From Acanthochlamys bracteata (taxonomy: Eukaryota > Streptophyta > Magnoliopsida > Pandanales > Velloziaceae): a DNA stretch of 64,000 nt. The stretch lies in the NCBI GenBank assembly GCA_019914995.1, contig CM034131.1, positions 1,054,001 to 1,118,000 on the forward strand, read 5' to 3'. The notes under the pieces are model-generated. The model searched no databases, had not been told where the DNA came from, and was given only the letters and a program-made list of their open reading frames with translations. This document shows, one piece after another, positions 10,399 to 22,430 of the stretch. Each line of letters begins with the position of its first letter. Within the stretch, counting starts at the first letter, position 1. A program made the position numbers and the translations under genes.

Positions 10399-11979
10399 TT
10401 AGTGGTTTACTGGATGAACGAGAGTCACCATTGTCTGCTGTAAGTTCTTGGTGACAATCTGCAAATAAAAGCAAATTATTACTGGAATTAATTTCTATAT
10501 GTTTCTGAGTGTTATATCCTATGTTAGAGCAAGCTGCTCGACTACACCAAGTTTCGTCAACAAAGTCTCAAGAGAGGAGGGGAAGACAAAAGAAGACAAA
10601 GATACAGCAAAGCTCTCCTACCTGAAAATTACCAGACAAAGGCTAGAAACACTTGATAAGCTGTCTTCTTATGCTAGAGCAAATCCAAGCAAACGTTCAA
10701 GAAGTGGCAAAAGCAGTGATATCAAAGTTAACCTAATTGTCTTTAGTCAGTTGGAGATAGCTCTGCAACAATACTCTACTTGAGCTTCCATTTATAAGAG
10801 CTACCAATATATCATATTACAGAGTAATACAGGAGAATGACTTAGCTTTTACAAGACAAACCAGGTCCATCCGAGTTTGGATAACACAGGAATCTTAACC
10901 AGTCTTCATATATTTTCCTTAGCAACTTATTCAGAATTTTGAATTAATTCTAGAAGACTTTAAAACTACTATATCTGAATTTGGTTCTTCAATTAAGGAC
11001 TATATAGAACATCCTGTACCAAATTTGCAAAAACATCCATCCTCTTATTAACTATCTGTCTATAAATCTCAAACCAAGCAACTACTTCATTCCATTAGAT
11101 TGCAAGATGAAATGGCACTCTTACAAAGCCTGCGTCTCTATCTTAAACAGTCCTCTTACTCGATGAATCATCATGGGTATCCATCTCTTTCACAATTCAC
11201 AGAGCTACCCTTTTAGCCTTCACATAGATCAAAGGAGGCTCCTAATTCCAAGCTGCTCTCATTAACAGATGGGCAAAAATTTTTCTCAAAGGATTAGTAG
11301 ATGGTTGCATACCTCATCTCCCTCCTATACATGCCAACTATATAAAGTGCATAAGCAAGTTCCAAACATATCATGGTTGATAAAAAAAGAACATGAAAGA
11401 AATAAGTAGGGGCACTTGTTGCTTGATAATAACAGGTAGGCATGATTAGTCCATGTAGTCCCAAAATAAATATAAGCCACAAATAGCACGTGATTGATGT
11501 CTTGCAGCTATGTTCATGCAGGCAGCTCGATATGCTAGATTGTTGACTAGGTTTTCCTTACTCAGAGAGACTAGATTGTTCAAACTCTCGTTTCTTTAGT
11601 ATCAGTGCCAATTGTTGAGTAAGCTTGCCCTAATAACTTCTACAGCTCGTTTCCTTCATAAAAAAGGAATTCCTACTATTCAAAGGACTCAGATAAAAAG
11701 TCAAATTTGAAAACCTCTATGAAAACTGCAGAAATTAAGATGAGTCACATTCTTCTTTTAAGAAGAAAAAAAGAATCTTTTTCCTCTTCGTGTGTACTTA
11801 TGCCATAACTGATAACACTACAAACTTAGAAGAAACAGATAAGTTAAACAATAGTAACAGCAAACTTAGGAAAGCAACCAACTCATCACCGACATAAATT
11901 TACAGAGAAAGAAAAAACAGAGAAGAATTTTAAAACCTGTACCGGCAATGATGCCGAGTTTCTCGAGTGGAACAGCCAT
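10399..11979 (-). CDS. Putative multi-exon gene, product not recognised
   Basis: Only the two ends can be read. The first coding exon is 11937-11979: the ATG opens MAVPLEKLGIIAGT and a GT donor follows ACAG. A probable last exon is 10399-10458: after a TTTGCAG acceptor it encodes IVTKNLQQTMVTLVHPVNH and then TAA. Exon 1 leaves one base over while the last exon starts in phase 0, so at least one internal exon is missing from this model; I could not identify it between 10460 and 11935. Upstream of the ATG are two site-II-like motifs (TGGGCC at 12271, GGCCCA at 12390), common before plant housekeeping genes. A 62-residue hydrophobic frame at 11294-11482 may be an exon or chance. No function is proposed. 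Confidence 0.4.
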
Positions 11980-12270
11980 GGCTTCAACAACACCAACAAC
12001 ACAATTGGACAAGTTTCTGAGTTAAAAAAAGGAACAAAATTGAAGAACTGCCATTCTTTTAAAAATCTCCTCGATTCGATTCGAAAACGAATTAACCTTC
12101 AGCGGACTGAAAATTCTCCTAACTAATGTTCTGTTAAATTCGGGGGTTTCTGTTAAATTAAAATAAAAACAAACATTTCCTTCTTTGTTTTACAATGTGC
12201 CAGCTGTACAATTTAACAAAAAGGCCCTCTTGTTCTATTTAATTGGGTTAACAACTTATATGGATCTTAA

Positions 12271-12395
12271 TGGGCCTCAGTGGTGGTCCATTAACTTATG
12301 TGGATCGGGTTTGTAAATATGGATATGTTGGACTTTGATTTGTACAGTAAGAAGACACACCTGCTCAAAGGCTTCTATAAATGGTCATCGGCCCA
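12271..12395 (-). promoter_or_regulatory. Site-II-like TGGGCC motifs
   Basis: TGGGCC at 12271-12276 and GGCCCA at 12390-12395 lie 290-420 bases upstream of the ATG at 11979. Motifs of this kind are known in plant promoters of ribosomal, mitochondrial and cell-cycle genes. Their presence supports a real promoter but does not prove one. Confidence 0.4.
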
Positions 12396-13312
12396 TTGAA
12401 GAAACACAGAAGTGCCATTTTGTTTTTTAGGGATCGATCTGTAGCCGTAGGAAATAAAGCGGACGGATGGTAGATGTGCAGTTGGGTTGCGTATTCTATT
12501 GACTGACGGAAAGGGAAAAAATCACTTTTGACAATATTATATTTATATTCACAAATTTTTTTTACAAACTTATGTTTTAATAATTTATTTTGAATTATTT
12601 TGATAAATGAATAAGTTTTAAATTTTGAAATAAAACAATAATTGTAGCTATGATTGTATTAAATTGTATTTTTCAAGTTTTCGTAATGTCCTTCTTTCTT
12701 ACACGAAGGGTTTTGGCAACTTTATGTGTATTTAGAAGTAATTATAAAATAAATTTTTTTAAAATAAAAGTATTTTTGTTTTATTTTAATAAATAAGTTT
12801 TATTATTTTAATTAAAATAATAAAAATAAATAATAAGAAGTTTTTAATATGTAGAAAATTTTTTTATATTTTCTAAAATTTTTAGTAAATTCTGTAAAAT
12901 ATTATAAATTTTTTTAAAATAATATGAAATAAAAAATTAATAAGTTATTTTTTGGATAATAACAAAAGAGTGGTTTTTGAAATAAAAATAATAAAAAATA
13001 AAATATTATAAACATTACTACAATTGTTTTTCGTAATGACAAAAGAGTGGTTTTTGTATAATGCTATTCAAAACTTAGTATGTATATAAATTTAAGTTTT
13101 AGTTGGAAACTTGGATTGGAATAGTTGAAGTTTAAAACCATTTGTAAGCATTATCAAAGTTATATTATTAAAAAAGTTAATCGTAATTTTGATAATTTAT
13201 ATCAGTTTAACACACTAGTTAACAGATAGTTCTTAGTTACATGAATAAGATGGGGAGATGGGGTTGTTTTGTTTTGGTGGGGCGGGTTTTAATTTATTTA
13301 GAAGTAATTTTA

Positions 13313-13496
13313 GAAATCGTTTGAAAGTATTTTTAAAATAAATTTATATTTTAAAAAAATAAAAAAAAATTTATTGCATAAAATTTATTTTTTAATTTTT
13401 AAAATTTTAAATAAATTATCTAAATATATTAAAATATATAAAATTAAAAATTAAAAAAAAAATTATTTTTGATGAACGCTTTTGCGAAATGCCCTC
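13313..13496 (-). mobile_element. Family-1 MITE with TTA target duplication
   Basis: TTA at 13310-13312 and TTA at 13497-13499 flank an AT-rich body that starts GAAATCGTTTGAAAG and ends AAATGCCCTC. The ends are imperfect inverted repeats of the family-1 type. The copy is short (184 bases) and non-coding. Confidence 0.6.
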
Positions 13497-14366
13497 TTAG
13501 TACTGATACACATACTATAGGTCTATTACGTATACAATTTCACTATTCAAACATATAAAAAATAAATATTTTCTTGCCCTATGAATATGTTTTATGTTTA
13601 AAGTAGTAATGCTTATGTCTTTTTTTTTTTATAATCAGATCGTTATAATTATTTTTAGTATTAATGTTTTAAAGTTGTAAAGCTCATTTTTCCTTCTCTT
13701 TTTCAAGTAAACATATTGCAAATGTGAATAACAAAGGCTAAGTGTCATGTTTTCTTTTAAAAGTATCTGACATTTTGGGGGTATTAAAAAAGAAAAGCTT
13801 TTGAAGAAAAATCTTTTTAGGTGTTTTATAAAATACATTTTAGAGATTTAAAAAACCTGTAAATATTATAAGACGTATAATTTATCTATATTTAAAAAAA
13901 TTAAATTAAAACACTATATAGGAATTTTTTGGGAGTTAGAAAGCAACTCCAAACAAGGCTAATTATCATTTAGGCGCTATCAAGATAATCAAGAGTAATT
14001 AATATTATTCTTTCTACTGTGTTAACGGAGATCAACAAAACGATCACAGTTTAACATAAAAAGTAATACTTTTTAACAGAATAAATCATAAATCAATTGG
14101 TGAAACGTAAATGCACGAGACACATAATAAAACGCAACGTATTTCCAATATAAATTAATAAATCAAACAACATACAAGCTCATGCTAATTTCTGATGAAG
14201 TACGTAAATATCATTTATTGCTTAGTATCAAAGTATTTTGTTACATGAAATTAGTAATAACAATTAAAAAAAAACCGTGTAATATACGCTGAACATGTAG
14301 CTTATTAATTCTATGTAATTAAACTAATTCTTACAATATTATACGAATTAATAAAGTATAACAAAT

Positions 14367-16245
14367 CTAGAAGCCATTGTAGATTTGCATTTGATTCAAG
14401 ATATGCTCGAAGTTATCGTTAGATTTCTCTATGGGATGAGTATGTATTCCTTCATATGTAGTTACCACGACCTCTTCGTCCTTTGATAGTCTCTGAACTT
14501 GCTTCTTCACATTGCAGCCTTGGTGCGTGCATCTGTAATAGCTCCTGCAATCATTCAAACCAATTCAAATCTAGCTCAGGGCATGTTTTAATTGGTCAAA
14601 ATAGAGTTTTATAAAACTAAATTCGGTGAAAATTCAGTAAAAAATAGATTAAAATTGAGTTCAGAATAAATTAAAATATAAAAAATGAGTTCGAAATAAC
14701 ATATGTATAGTATTGTAATGTGGAGTTATATATGTATAAATACATTTATACAAGAAATTAATGCGTATGTATTTTGTTGTTCACATATTTTTAACTTTCA
14801 AAGGAATGCATATATGTAATCCTGTCATCAATCAAAATCCATATATGTAACAATCTTAGAATACAAGATTTGCATATATGATCTAAGTTGTACGAGCTAG
14901 ACATTGCCCAAAAGGTGATAAGCAAGAAATTAATAGATGAGAGGAAGAAGAATGAATGAATCAGGAGTTACTCATGCAAAACCACATATATGATTTCATG
15001 AATAATTCTCAATATTAGAAATTAATCAGAAAGCATTTATTCATTTTAATCTTCAATTAAGTACCGGAGAAGGTTGTATATACATTGTTCAATGTGTTGA
15101 AGATCATCTCACATACATAATTAAACTTGGAAGGTTATTAATAGAATCAATCAAATTACTGTTGAACACAGAATACTCTAAACTAGCAGGGAAGCACTTG
15201 AATGAAAACTTATTCCTTAACTTACAAAAAAAAGCTTGAAGTTAGATTTTCTAGAAGCACTTAAAAATCATGGTAGTCATGTCAAGCTAGCTTTGATGCT
15301 ACTGTTCTTGGTCAATTTTTGACCTAAAAGCTACTGTGTTGTTTCCACCAAACATTACATGTGATCTTATCAAATATTTACATATATATCCTGATTATAA
15401 TCACTGATAATATCTGCTTAGAGATTCCCTAAAGTTTTAAATCAACCAGTTCTTTAAAGGTATAATGAGCATCTACATCATTCAGGATGCCGAAATGAAA
15501 ACGAAGGTTTCTTTTATGATTGGAAAATATATGTATATATCATCTTTAATTGAATGAGTCCGTGAATTATGAAATTCTCAGAAGAAAAGTTTCAAGTTGT
15601 TCTCTAGCTAGTTTCCGGATCAACCATAACTGAAGTTGAAGGAAATCAACAGCAGTTCATGAAATCGAGTTTCTGGTGACAACAAATTAAACCAGTGCAT
15701 GAAAATAACAGATTGAATTGAATTGGGTTAGTGGCGATCAACTTGCACCACTACTCATCTTCTTCCTATATATTGAATTAATGAGGAGATCCTAATTAAT
15801 TCTATAACTAAACCTAACAAAATTAATTAAAAATTTACCTCTTTTCAATTTGTTTGTTCTTTTTGACAATCGATCGATCATGCACAAAGGAAACAAATTA
15901 TGAATGATGAACTATTGTTGATAATATATAATACCTAGGGAACTTGTTGTTCTTGACAGCTTTCTGGCCGTACTTCCTCCACCGATAACCATCATCAAGT
16001 ATATCAACTTGGCTTCTCGTCTGAAACGCGTACCGCTGTTTCTTCACCTTCTTCTCTATACCTGATCCCTTCTTCTTCTCCTTTTCTTGATCATGATCAG
16101 CAGCAGCAGTCTTAGTACTAGTGGAGCTTGCTAATAATATTTGCTGATGATTGTTGTTTTTAAAGCAAGAAGAAGATGAAGATGGCGATGAAGAAGACGG
16201 ATGGAATATTAGTGATGATGGTATTGCAGGGTAGTTGATCTCCAT
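14367..16245 (-). CDS. WRKY75: WRKY transcription factor, group IIc, WRKY75/45-like
   Basis: There are two exons, 15935-16245 and 14367-14544, joined through an Arg codon after KFP, giving 162 residues. The intron (14545-15934) sits at the conserved PR position of WRKY genes. WRKYGQK is at residues 89-95, and the zinc finger is C109-X4-C114-X23-H138-X-H140, which is group II type. The block FQTRSQVDILDDGYRWRKYG and the tail EKSNDNFEHILNQMQIY are characteristic of WRKY75/WRKY45. A basic KKVKKQR at 65-71 is a likely nuclear localisation signal, and the N-terminus is Ser-rich and variable. The protein should act in the nucleus at W-box promoters. The WRKY75 clade is tied to phosphate starvation, senescence and defence in Arabidopsis, but whether this is the WRKY75 or WRKY45 orthologue cannot be settled here. 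It is short, as expected for the clade. Confidence 0.93.
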
Positions 16246-16301
16246 GAATGATCGATCTCAGAGAGAGGGAAATATTTGATAATGTTGAATATGTATTTAT
16301 A

Positions 16302-16309
16302 TTATATAG
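16302..16309 (-). promoter_or_regulatory. TATA box of the WRKY gene
   Basis: On the minus strand, TATATAAT followed by ATAAAT lies about 57 bases upstream of the ATG at 16245, a normal plant TATA-to-start spacing with a short leader. Confidence 0.5.
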
Positions 16310-18146
16310 GACAAATTAAAGAAAGGAGGGGGGGGCGGCTGAGAATGAATAATATGATCATGAGGGCAACGGTCTAAATTGGTAGTGTTTGAACTCACGA
16401 TTAATTAGTGGATCATAAACAGAGATGATAAGAAAGAGACCGTTTGATAGTGATCGTCCGTGGTTTCGTAAACGCAACGTAAATTAAATATAAAGGCAAA
16501 ACTTTGTAGAGATTGAAATTGTTTACTTCATAATATATATAGTTAGAGATTATTTATTTTATTATAACTATAAAATATTTACGTTGATTTTTTCATATAT
16601 CCTAAGTACAAGTTAGTTTTTATGTTAAAGAAGAAAACCGATCAGTAGAAAGTTTTGCTAATTAAAAATAATGCATGCTTCGTTCCCAGATCTAAAACAA
16701 ACGTAGCTCATTAGAATTACAAATTAACTTTCAACAGGAGTTACTATTTGAAATATTGACAAACTAATTTCTGTATGATTAATAGTAACGTAGTATACTT
16801 GTTGGATTGAAATTTCTCTTATGTATGTTTCAATCAATAATGTGTTCTAGCAATGGTGCATGAAGCAAGTTAGCAACAACTCTTGATGTTGATGTATACT
16901 TAAGTTTTTTCAATTCTTCTTCTTTTGTTATATGTAAGCTTTTTCTGGATGAGTTTAATTTGGTTTGATCTATGATTAGTCAAGCAAAAATCTTCTATCT
17001 CAAAGAAACTACTATCATTTTAAACATTTTCAAACGTCTTCTAAACTTTTCAGTTCTATGAAATGTTAATATTCTATTAATGCGAGCTAATCCTGAGATG
17101 TTAAATATTAGTTAGTTTATAGGAAAAGAAGTAGGAATTAGAGAAAATTTAGGCACGTCTTTAAACATTTTGACATGCATATGTAAGTGATGACATGCTA
17201 CGATATGATATTATTTATATACATTCTACGCTAGAACAGTAATCTTGACGTAGACCATAAATATTCTTTTAACCCTTGACAAATAAAGGAATGAAGGTTC
17301 TAAAATTCTACATGGTTTTACTTCTACTTTGATGAAATACGTAAGGGTTCATACTACGCGATTTCTTGTAACTACTTGTAGAATTTCCATTTTTTCATAT
17401 AAGTTTGTCCAGAAATATTAAAATATTGTACACATAGATATTGCTAGTCGTGTCCTTGTTTATGAAAACAAGTATAATATATTAATACATCACATGTCTT
17501 TGATTTGAAAATTGCTAATATTAAAATGCAGCACAGTATGGCCAAGAGTTTATCTTTCCAGTCTTCTAATAAGTTGCTATAGAATCTTCAACGTATCTTG
17601 TGCATGCATGTGTTTGAAGTAAATACAAAAATTTCAAGTCTTCTTCATATGGAAAAGTTTCATTTGCTAGATTCATATTAATGTATCTCGTCTAACTAGC
17701 TAGCTGTATTACAAACAGCTTACGGAAGATGTGTGATAGTGCTTATAATATAATTTTTTTTATTTAAAAATTTTTAAAATTCGAAAGATGGAGAAATGAC
17801 ATAGCCCCACCCAGTTCGATCCATGAATGAATTGGGGTCATTGTCTCCTTGAAGGAGTAGAAGGGAAGACATGAGTAGGTGGTGACATTGGAAGACACAT
17901 GAAACTCGTAATTTACATCTATGTTTCGAACTAGACGAATCCAAGCAGCTCTTGATAGAGAAGCTCTGTAAGGGCAATTTTAGGGCAGGCCCCATTCGAT
18001 GGTCTCCAGCTTGTGTTTCAATGACGGGTAAGGCCACCAGGCCGTGAGGCCTTCCCTGGGGATGTTTTCTAAATGGTACTTCGAACTTTGGAACGAGCAT
18101 GAAGAAATTAACGATTTTTTTTATATTATATTATATATATATATAC
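16310..18146. other. Upstream region of the WRKY gene; unassigned sequence
   Basis: There is a G-run near 16328 (GGAGGGGGGGGCGG) and otherwise AT-rich sequence. A less AT-rich block at 17790-18062 carries a 108-residue minus-strand frame (17774-18100) with no domain I know; it may be a fragment of an expressed sequence or chance. Confidence 0.4.
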
Positions 18147-18472
18147 ATGAGAGAAATATAAATACTCTATTTTTTATGCATATTCTATCATACTCTGCGG
18201 TCGTGTTGACAAAATTTTATCTCAATCGGATTATAAATCGACTTCCATTCAGTTACATGATCAAAACGATAATATATATATATATATATTGTAATAATGA
18301 TCATATGGTCGGATGAAAATCGATTTGTAATTCGATTGAGATAAATTTTTATCAACATATTACGAACTCATAGTTCTTAATATCAAATGATAGAAATTAA
18401 ATTTGGAAGTCTCCACTGTCACAAACGATCGTAGAGTGTATTGAAATATGCATAAAAACTGAAGTGCTTCTA

Positions 18473-18480
<8 letters not shown>
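18147..18480. mobile_element. Foldback-type MITE inserted in (TA)n
   Basis: The left arm ATGAGAGA...TTTTTATGCATATT and the complement of the right arm share long matching stretches, including TTTTATGCATATT and TTATCTCAATCG. The element can fold into a long imperfect hairpin of roughly 110 base pairs. The right arm is longer, with an extra internal segment near 18370-18430. Both flanks are (TA)n tracts (about 18125-18145 and 18481-18507), so the target was an AT microsatellite, as reported for Micron-type elements. There is no coding frame. Confidence 0.7.
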
Positions 18481-18511
<31 letters not shown>

Positions 18512-19972
18512 GTTTTAAGTACATAAATTAAATTTTTTTTAATTTTTTTTAAAGAACTATTTTGAAAAAGCTTGTAATCATAAGCGTGCTTTTGAATGCA
18601 TGCAAGTATATAAGCTTATTATCAACACCACCAACCCCGGCATAGCAAGGGAAGAGTCAGGATTCCTGGAAATTTCATGGAAGCAAGTTTTCTTTCCAAG
18701 GTAAGGTGACTGAAGAAAATTAAGTTGGTAATTGATAAAGACGTTTGTAATTTTCTACCTTTTTTTCTCCTAACTTTTTTTTAAGATGTAGAAATGTTTA
18801 ACAGCAGGGTGTTTACGGATTTGATTGATTGAAACTTTTATCAACCTTATTATATAATATTTGCGTATGCAAATCTACAACCTTATTATCAACTACTACG
18901 GACGTTTTTACGAATATTTTGAGCTTATTTTTTTTAGTAATTTTATTTTTAATTTATTTTTAATTAAATTAAATATAAAATTTAAATTAGGTCTAGCAAC
19001 ACCACTTGACACACGAGTCTAGAAAACTTTCAGGAGATTTTCTGTCACAATGTGTTTGTAATATTGTGAAGCTACAGACATTTTTCGAAGCCATCAACAT
19101 ACAAGACCGATATATCGTTGCCATAGTAATTTTTTTCTCAAATTATTTTATTCTCTTGATTAATATCTACAATCTTTGACAGCGCAAGTATCTCACGAAG
19201 GAGCGTTTGGTTCAGCCTCTCTCCAATATTTTTTTTTTAATTATTAATTTTATATTTTTAAATATATATTTTATAAGTATTTAAAAAATTTATTTAAAAA
19301 TTTAAAAAATATAAAAAATTCTACATAATAATATTTTTTATTATATATTTTTATTTTTTTAATATAAATAAAATTAATTTTTTTTAAAATAAAAATATTT
19401 TTTATTTTAAAAAAATTCTATTTTATAAATAATTTTAAACGCAGCCCAAGTTTCTTCAAAGTGAAAAAAATGTTTATGTAAAGATTGGGCCTATCTTGAA
19501 ACCAATGTTTGTAAAAAGCGGCTTTCTGCCTTACAGCCCATTTAATATTGTTTTCCAGCCCTTTTGGCCCACCTATCTTTCTAATGGTTATCATTTTCTA
19601 ACTAAAACAGTTGAAGCCCGTCTGATTAACACTTAAATACAACAAAGAGCCAATGAGTCATCAAGAATCTCAAACGTTTGTCCAACCACCGACTAGCCAC
19701 ATCACCTCACACTCTCATGGGTCCCACATTCTATCACACATGTCTTTCTCTAGTGAAATCCTTGAGCAAGTCTTCCGTTAGCAACCCTTCCTCTTCCGCG
19801 GCTCCGCCTCCTGTCCTTACAACTGTCCACCTCCTTCCTATCTCCTTCTTCCAGAACTCACTCTTCCTCAGTTCAAATCCTTCCCATTTCAAGTCCTTCT
19901 CCAAATTCAATTCCTTCGACACCATTAAGATTCTGCAACTACTTCTTGTTGTTTAGATCGAGTGATCCAACA
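18481..19972. other. Intergenic and leader of the membrane-protein gene
   Basis: This contains a (TA)n tract, AT-rich sequence and a family-1 MITE at 19199-19446. It then has a less AT-rich promoter with TGGGCC/GGCCCA-type motifs near 19485-19570, and a C/T-rich leader (19680-19970) holding a 92-residue upstream frame that is probably UTR. Confidence 0.5.
19199..19446 (+). mobile_element. Family-1 MITE
   Basis: The left end GGAGCGTTTGGTTCAG and right end TTTTAAACGCAGCCC are inverted relatives. The body is A/T with the usual TTTTTATTATATATTTTTATT and TTATTTTAAAAAAATTCTAT landmarks. It lies about 500 bases upstream of the membrane-protein start codon. Confidence 0.65.
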
Positions 19973-21716
19973 ATGTCAGGGCTTTCGTTAGCAGTAGCAG
20001 CGCCGACAGAAACGAAAACACCTGGCGGACCACCGCCGAGGCCAAAGAATGACAACACATCAATATTGGGAGGAGTCATGGGTTCACTCCGTGTTATTGA
20101 GCTTCAACTCGTTGCTTTCATCATGGTTTTCTCAGCTAGTGGTCTTGTTCCTGTTGTGGATCTTGTGTTTCCGGTTTTGGCTACACTGTATTTCATTATA
20201 CTATCGAAAGTAGCTTTCCCTACTTACCATGTTCACGCTCGCGAAGTTTTCCATGGAAGCAGACCGTTTCAGGCTTACGTTGTGATCGGGACCGGAATCG
20301 GGATGTTCTTGCCGTTGGCGTATGTGTTGGGAGGGTTCGCGAGAGGAGATGAGAGAGCGGTTAGGCTGGCTACGCCGCACTTGTTCTTACTGTCGTGCCA
20401 GATCTTGACTGAGAATTTGATAAGTGGGTTGTCGTTGTTCTCGCCGCCGGTTAGGGCGTTGGTTCCGTTGCTGTATACTGTTAGGAGGATCTATGTTGTT
20501 CTTGATTGGGTAGATGAAGTATTCACTAACAGGACTCTCCCTGCCAATGCTAAGATAAAGGTATGTGCCATGTCAGGATCAAATTTCTTTCCAAATTTGA
20601 AACAATTTATAGTTGTTTTTGTTAGAGATCTTTATCTAGTAGTTTGATTTGATCATGGGGTCTAATTTGTTATGCACTGTTTTGTTTTGTGAAGTTATCA
20701 TAGAGCTATTTTGAACAGGAACATATCCTCGCACAGAAGGAAATCCTGGATATAAGTGTATGATTCTGATAGTTCGACAATGTTTAAGTATGAGCGATTG
20801 TGTCTAGCCATGTCATCAATATGCAGGAGACATTCTATGCTACCTGGATTGGTTCTATGTCTAATTTTTTGTGAAAAAATTGTGGTCACCTTGTGTATGC
20901 TATGATGTGGATTTGAATTTGGATTCATTAGTTTTGCATTACTATCCATGTTCAGTAAGGTGTTTGTCATATCTTAAAAATATGCTGGTTTGTGTTTAAT
21001 AGTGTATACAGCAAAAATTACAGTGTAAGCTTAGCTCCCTAAAATTGACTAACATAGTGAAAGTTTCCTGTTTACACCCAATTGGGTTAAGGTCTGTTGC
21101 TGTAAATGGAAGTCATCGTTTATAGCTGTTATGCCTGCTATTTGGCCTAGCGAATTCATCCAGTTTTGGAAATTACTAATGGTATTGACCTGCTAGTTTT
21201 AGTATATATGTGCTGTGTTCTATTCAAAACTTTGTAGGATAAACTGTTGAGAGTTAGGGTTCTAGAAAAGACATTGATTGAAAGCAACAATTTTGCATGT
21301 CAAAAATATTGGAGGCATAGTTTTTTAGGGATAGTGGGATCTGGTGCTTTGCGTAGATCATAGAGTTGATTTCTAGTAGCTGCGTTTGAACTAGTGTAGC
21401 AAGAGGCAAAAAGAAAATGATTGATTGTTTGAGTAGGTTTTAGATCCAACTTCATTTACCATGAATTTCATTATTTCAGGACTCAACCTGGTTTTGGTTT
21501 GGAAGGCTCCTCTCTGTGGCCAACTTGGTCTACTTCTGCATCAACCTCTTCGCATTCTTGATCCCCCGTTTCCTCCCAAGAGCATTTGAGAGGTACTTCA
21601 GGGAACGCGATGAAGTGCAAACAAAATCTGCTCAAGACAAGGAAGCCCACAAGAGTGTGGCTCCGCCACAATCCTCACCTGATGCCAAGCCTAAAGCAAC
21701 GAAGAAGTCAAATTGA
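19973..21716 (+). CDS. Plant multi-pass membrane protein, DUF7733-like
   Basis: There are two exons, 19973-20560 and 21480-21716, GT-AG, phase 0, giving 274 residues. The start is the MSGLSL methionine at 19973; an in-frame AUG at 19946 lies in the leader and would add nine residues unlike the family. A disordered Pro-rich N-terminus is followed by hydrophobic segments around residues 38-65, 68-88, 105-130 and 135-160, and another in exon 2 (VANLVYFCINLFAFLIPRF). Conserved-looking blocks are SASGLVPVVDLVFP, FPTYHVHAREVFHG, FQAYVVIGTGIGMFLPLAYVLGG and FLPRAFERYF. The C-terminus is a charged, Lys-rich tail. I associate it with the plant DUF7733 group from memory; function and membrane are unknown. 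Confidence 0.82.
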
Positions 21717-22430
21717 ATGTTGAACCATTAGAAAATTAATGTTTGAATGTTCTCATAAATCTGTTCTGTGTAAAATTAATGTTGGCGTACGTGTTCCATA
21801 GTTGGAGATAATATTTATAGTTCTTGTACAATGCAATTCGGTTACGGCGTGTGTACCTAAAACAGAGTGGTGGTTTGTTTTTTCGTGTGTTATCTATTCT
21901 GCCTTGGACGTTCGACGTGATCATCTTGTGTTTTGCTCTGTTTTTGCTTAGCAAGTGTATCATATTAACATCTAATAGAACTTGTGAATATTAGTTTAAA
22001 GCTGTTCTTGCGCAAAAGGATTGAGATGTTTGATCCTTGAAATTTCAACTTCTCGAAGCTGAGCATAACAGTTCTTACGATATTTTGCCCATATGCATGC
22101 TGTATTACACAACAAAATGAATATAATGAAGCCAATTATCTTTAAAAACTATTATTCGCGAGCATGAATCTGCCATCAATTGTGGATTCTGATAGAGTTT
22201 TTGTTTAAATATTTTTCACTAAGAAATCTTAGAATTAGTATGTATGAATAATATAGATTTGTTGTCAATATTGTAACCTGAATACTTCTAATGCGAAGAT
22301 TTAGGATCTCCATTATGCGATTAATGAGTAGTTTATTTTCATGGCAAAGTAATTGAAAGTGTAAAAACATAAAGTAATAATATCTAGGTATCCGATATAA
22401 GAAAATAACATTAATTATTAATTATATTAT
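21717..22430. other. 3' flank of the membrane-protein gene
   Basis: This has UTR-like composition to about 22000, then AT-rich intergenic sequence. No gene is seen. Confidence 0.4.

Larger units (their letters stand above)
11980..14366. other. Intergenic between two minus-strand genes
   Basis: The first 500 bases hold the leader and promoter of the minus-strand gene, with TGGGCC-type motifs at 12271 and 12390. From 12530 to 13500 is AT-rich MITE material, including a short direct repeat ACAAAAGAGTGGTTTTTG (near 12962 and 13038). The remaining stretch to 14366 is the 3' flank of the WRKY gene. No other gene is seen. Confidence 0.5.

Noticed and set aside
19678-19956. 92-residue frame upstream of the membrane-protein gene
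   Set aside because: It lies in the C/T-rich leader of the next gene and has Ser/Pro/Leu composition typical of pyrimidine-rich UTR.
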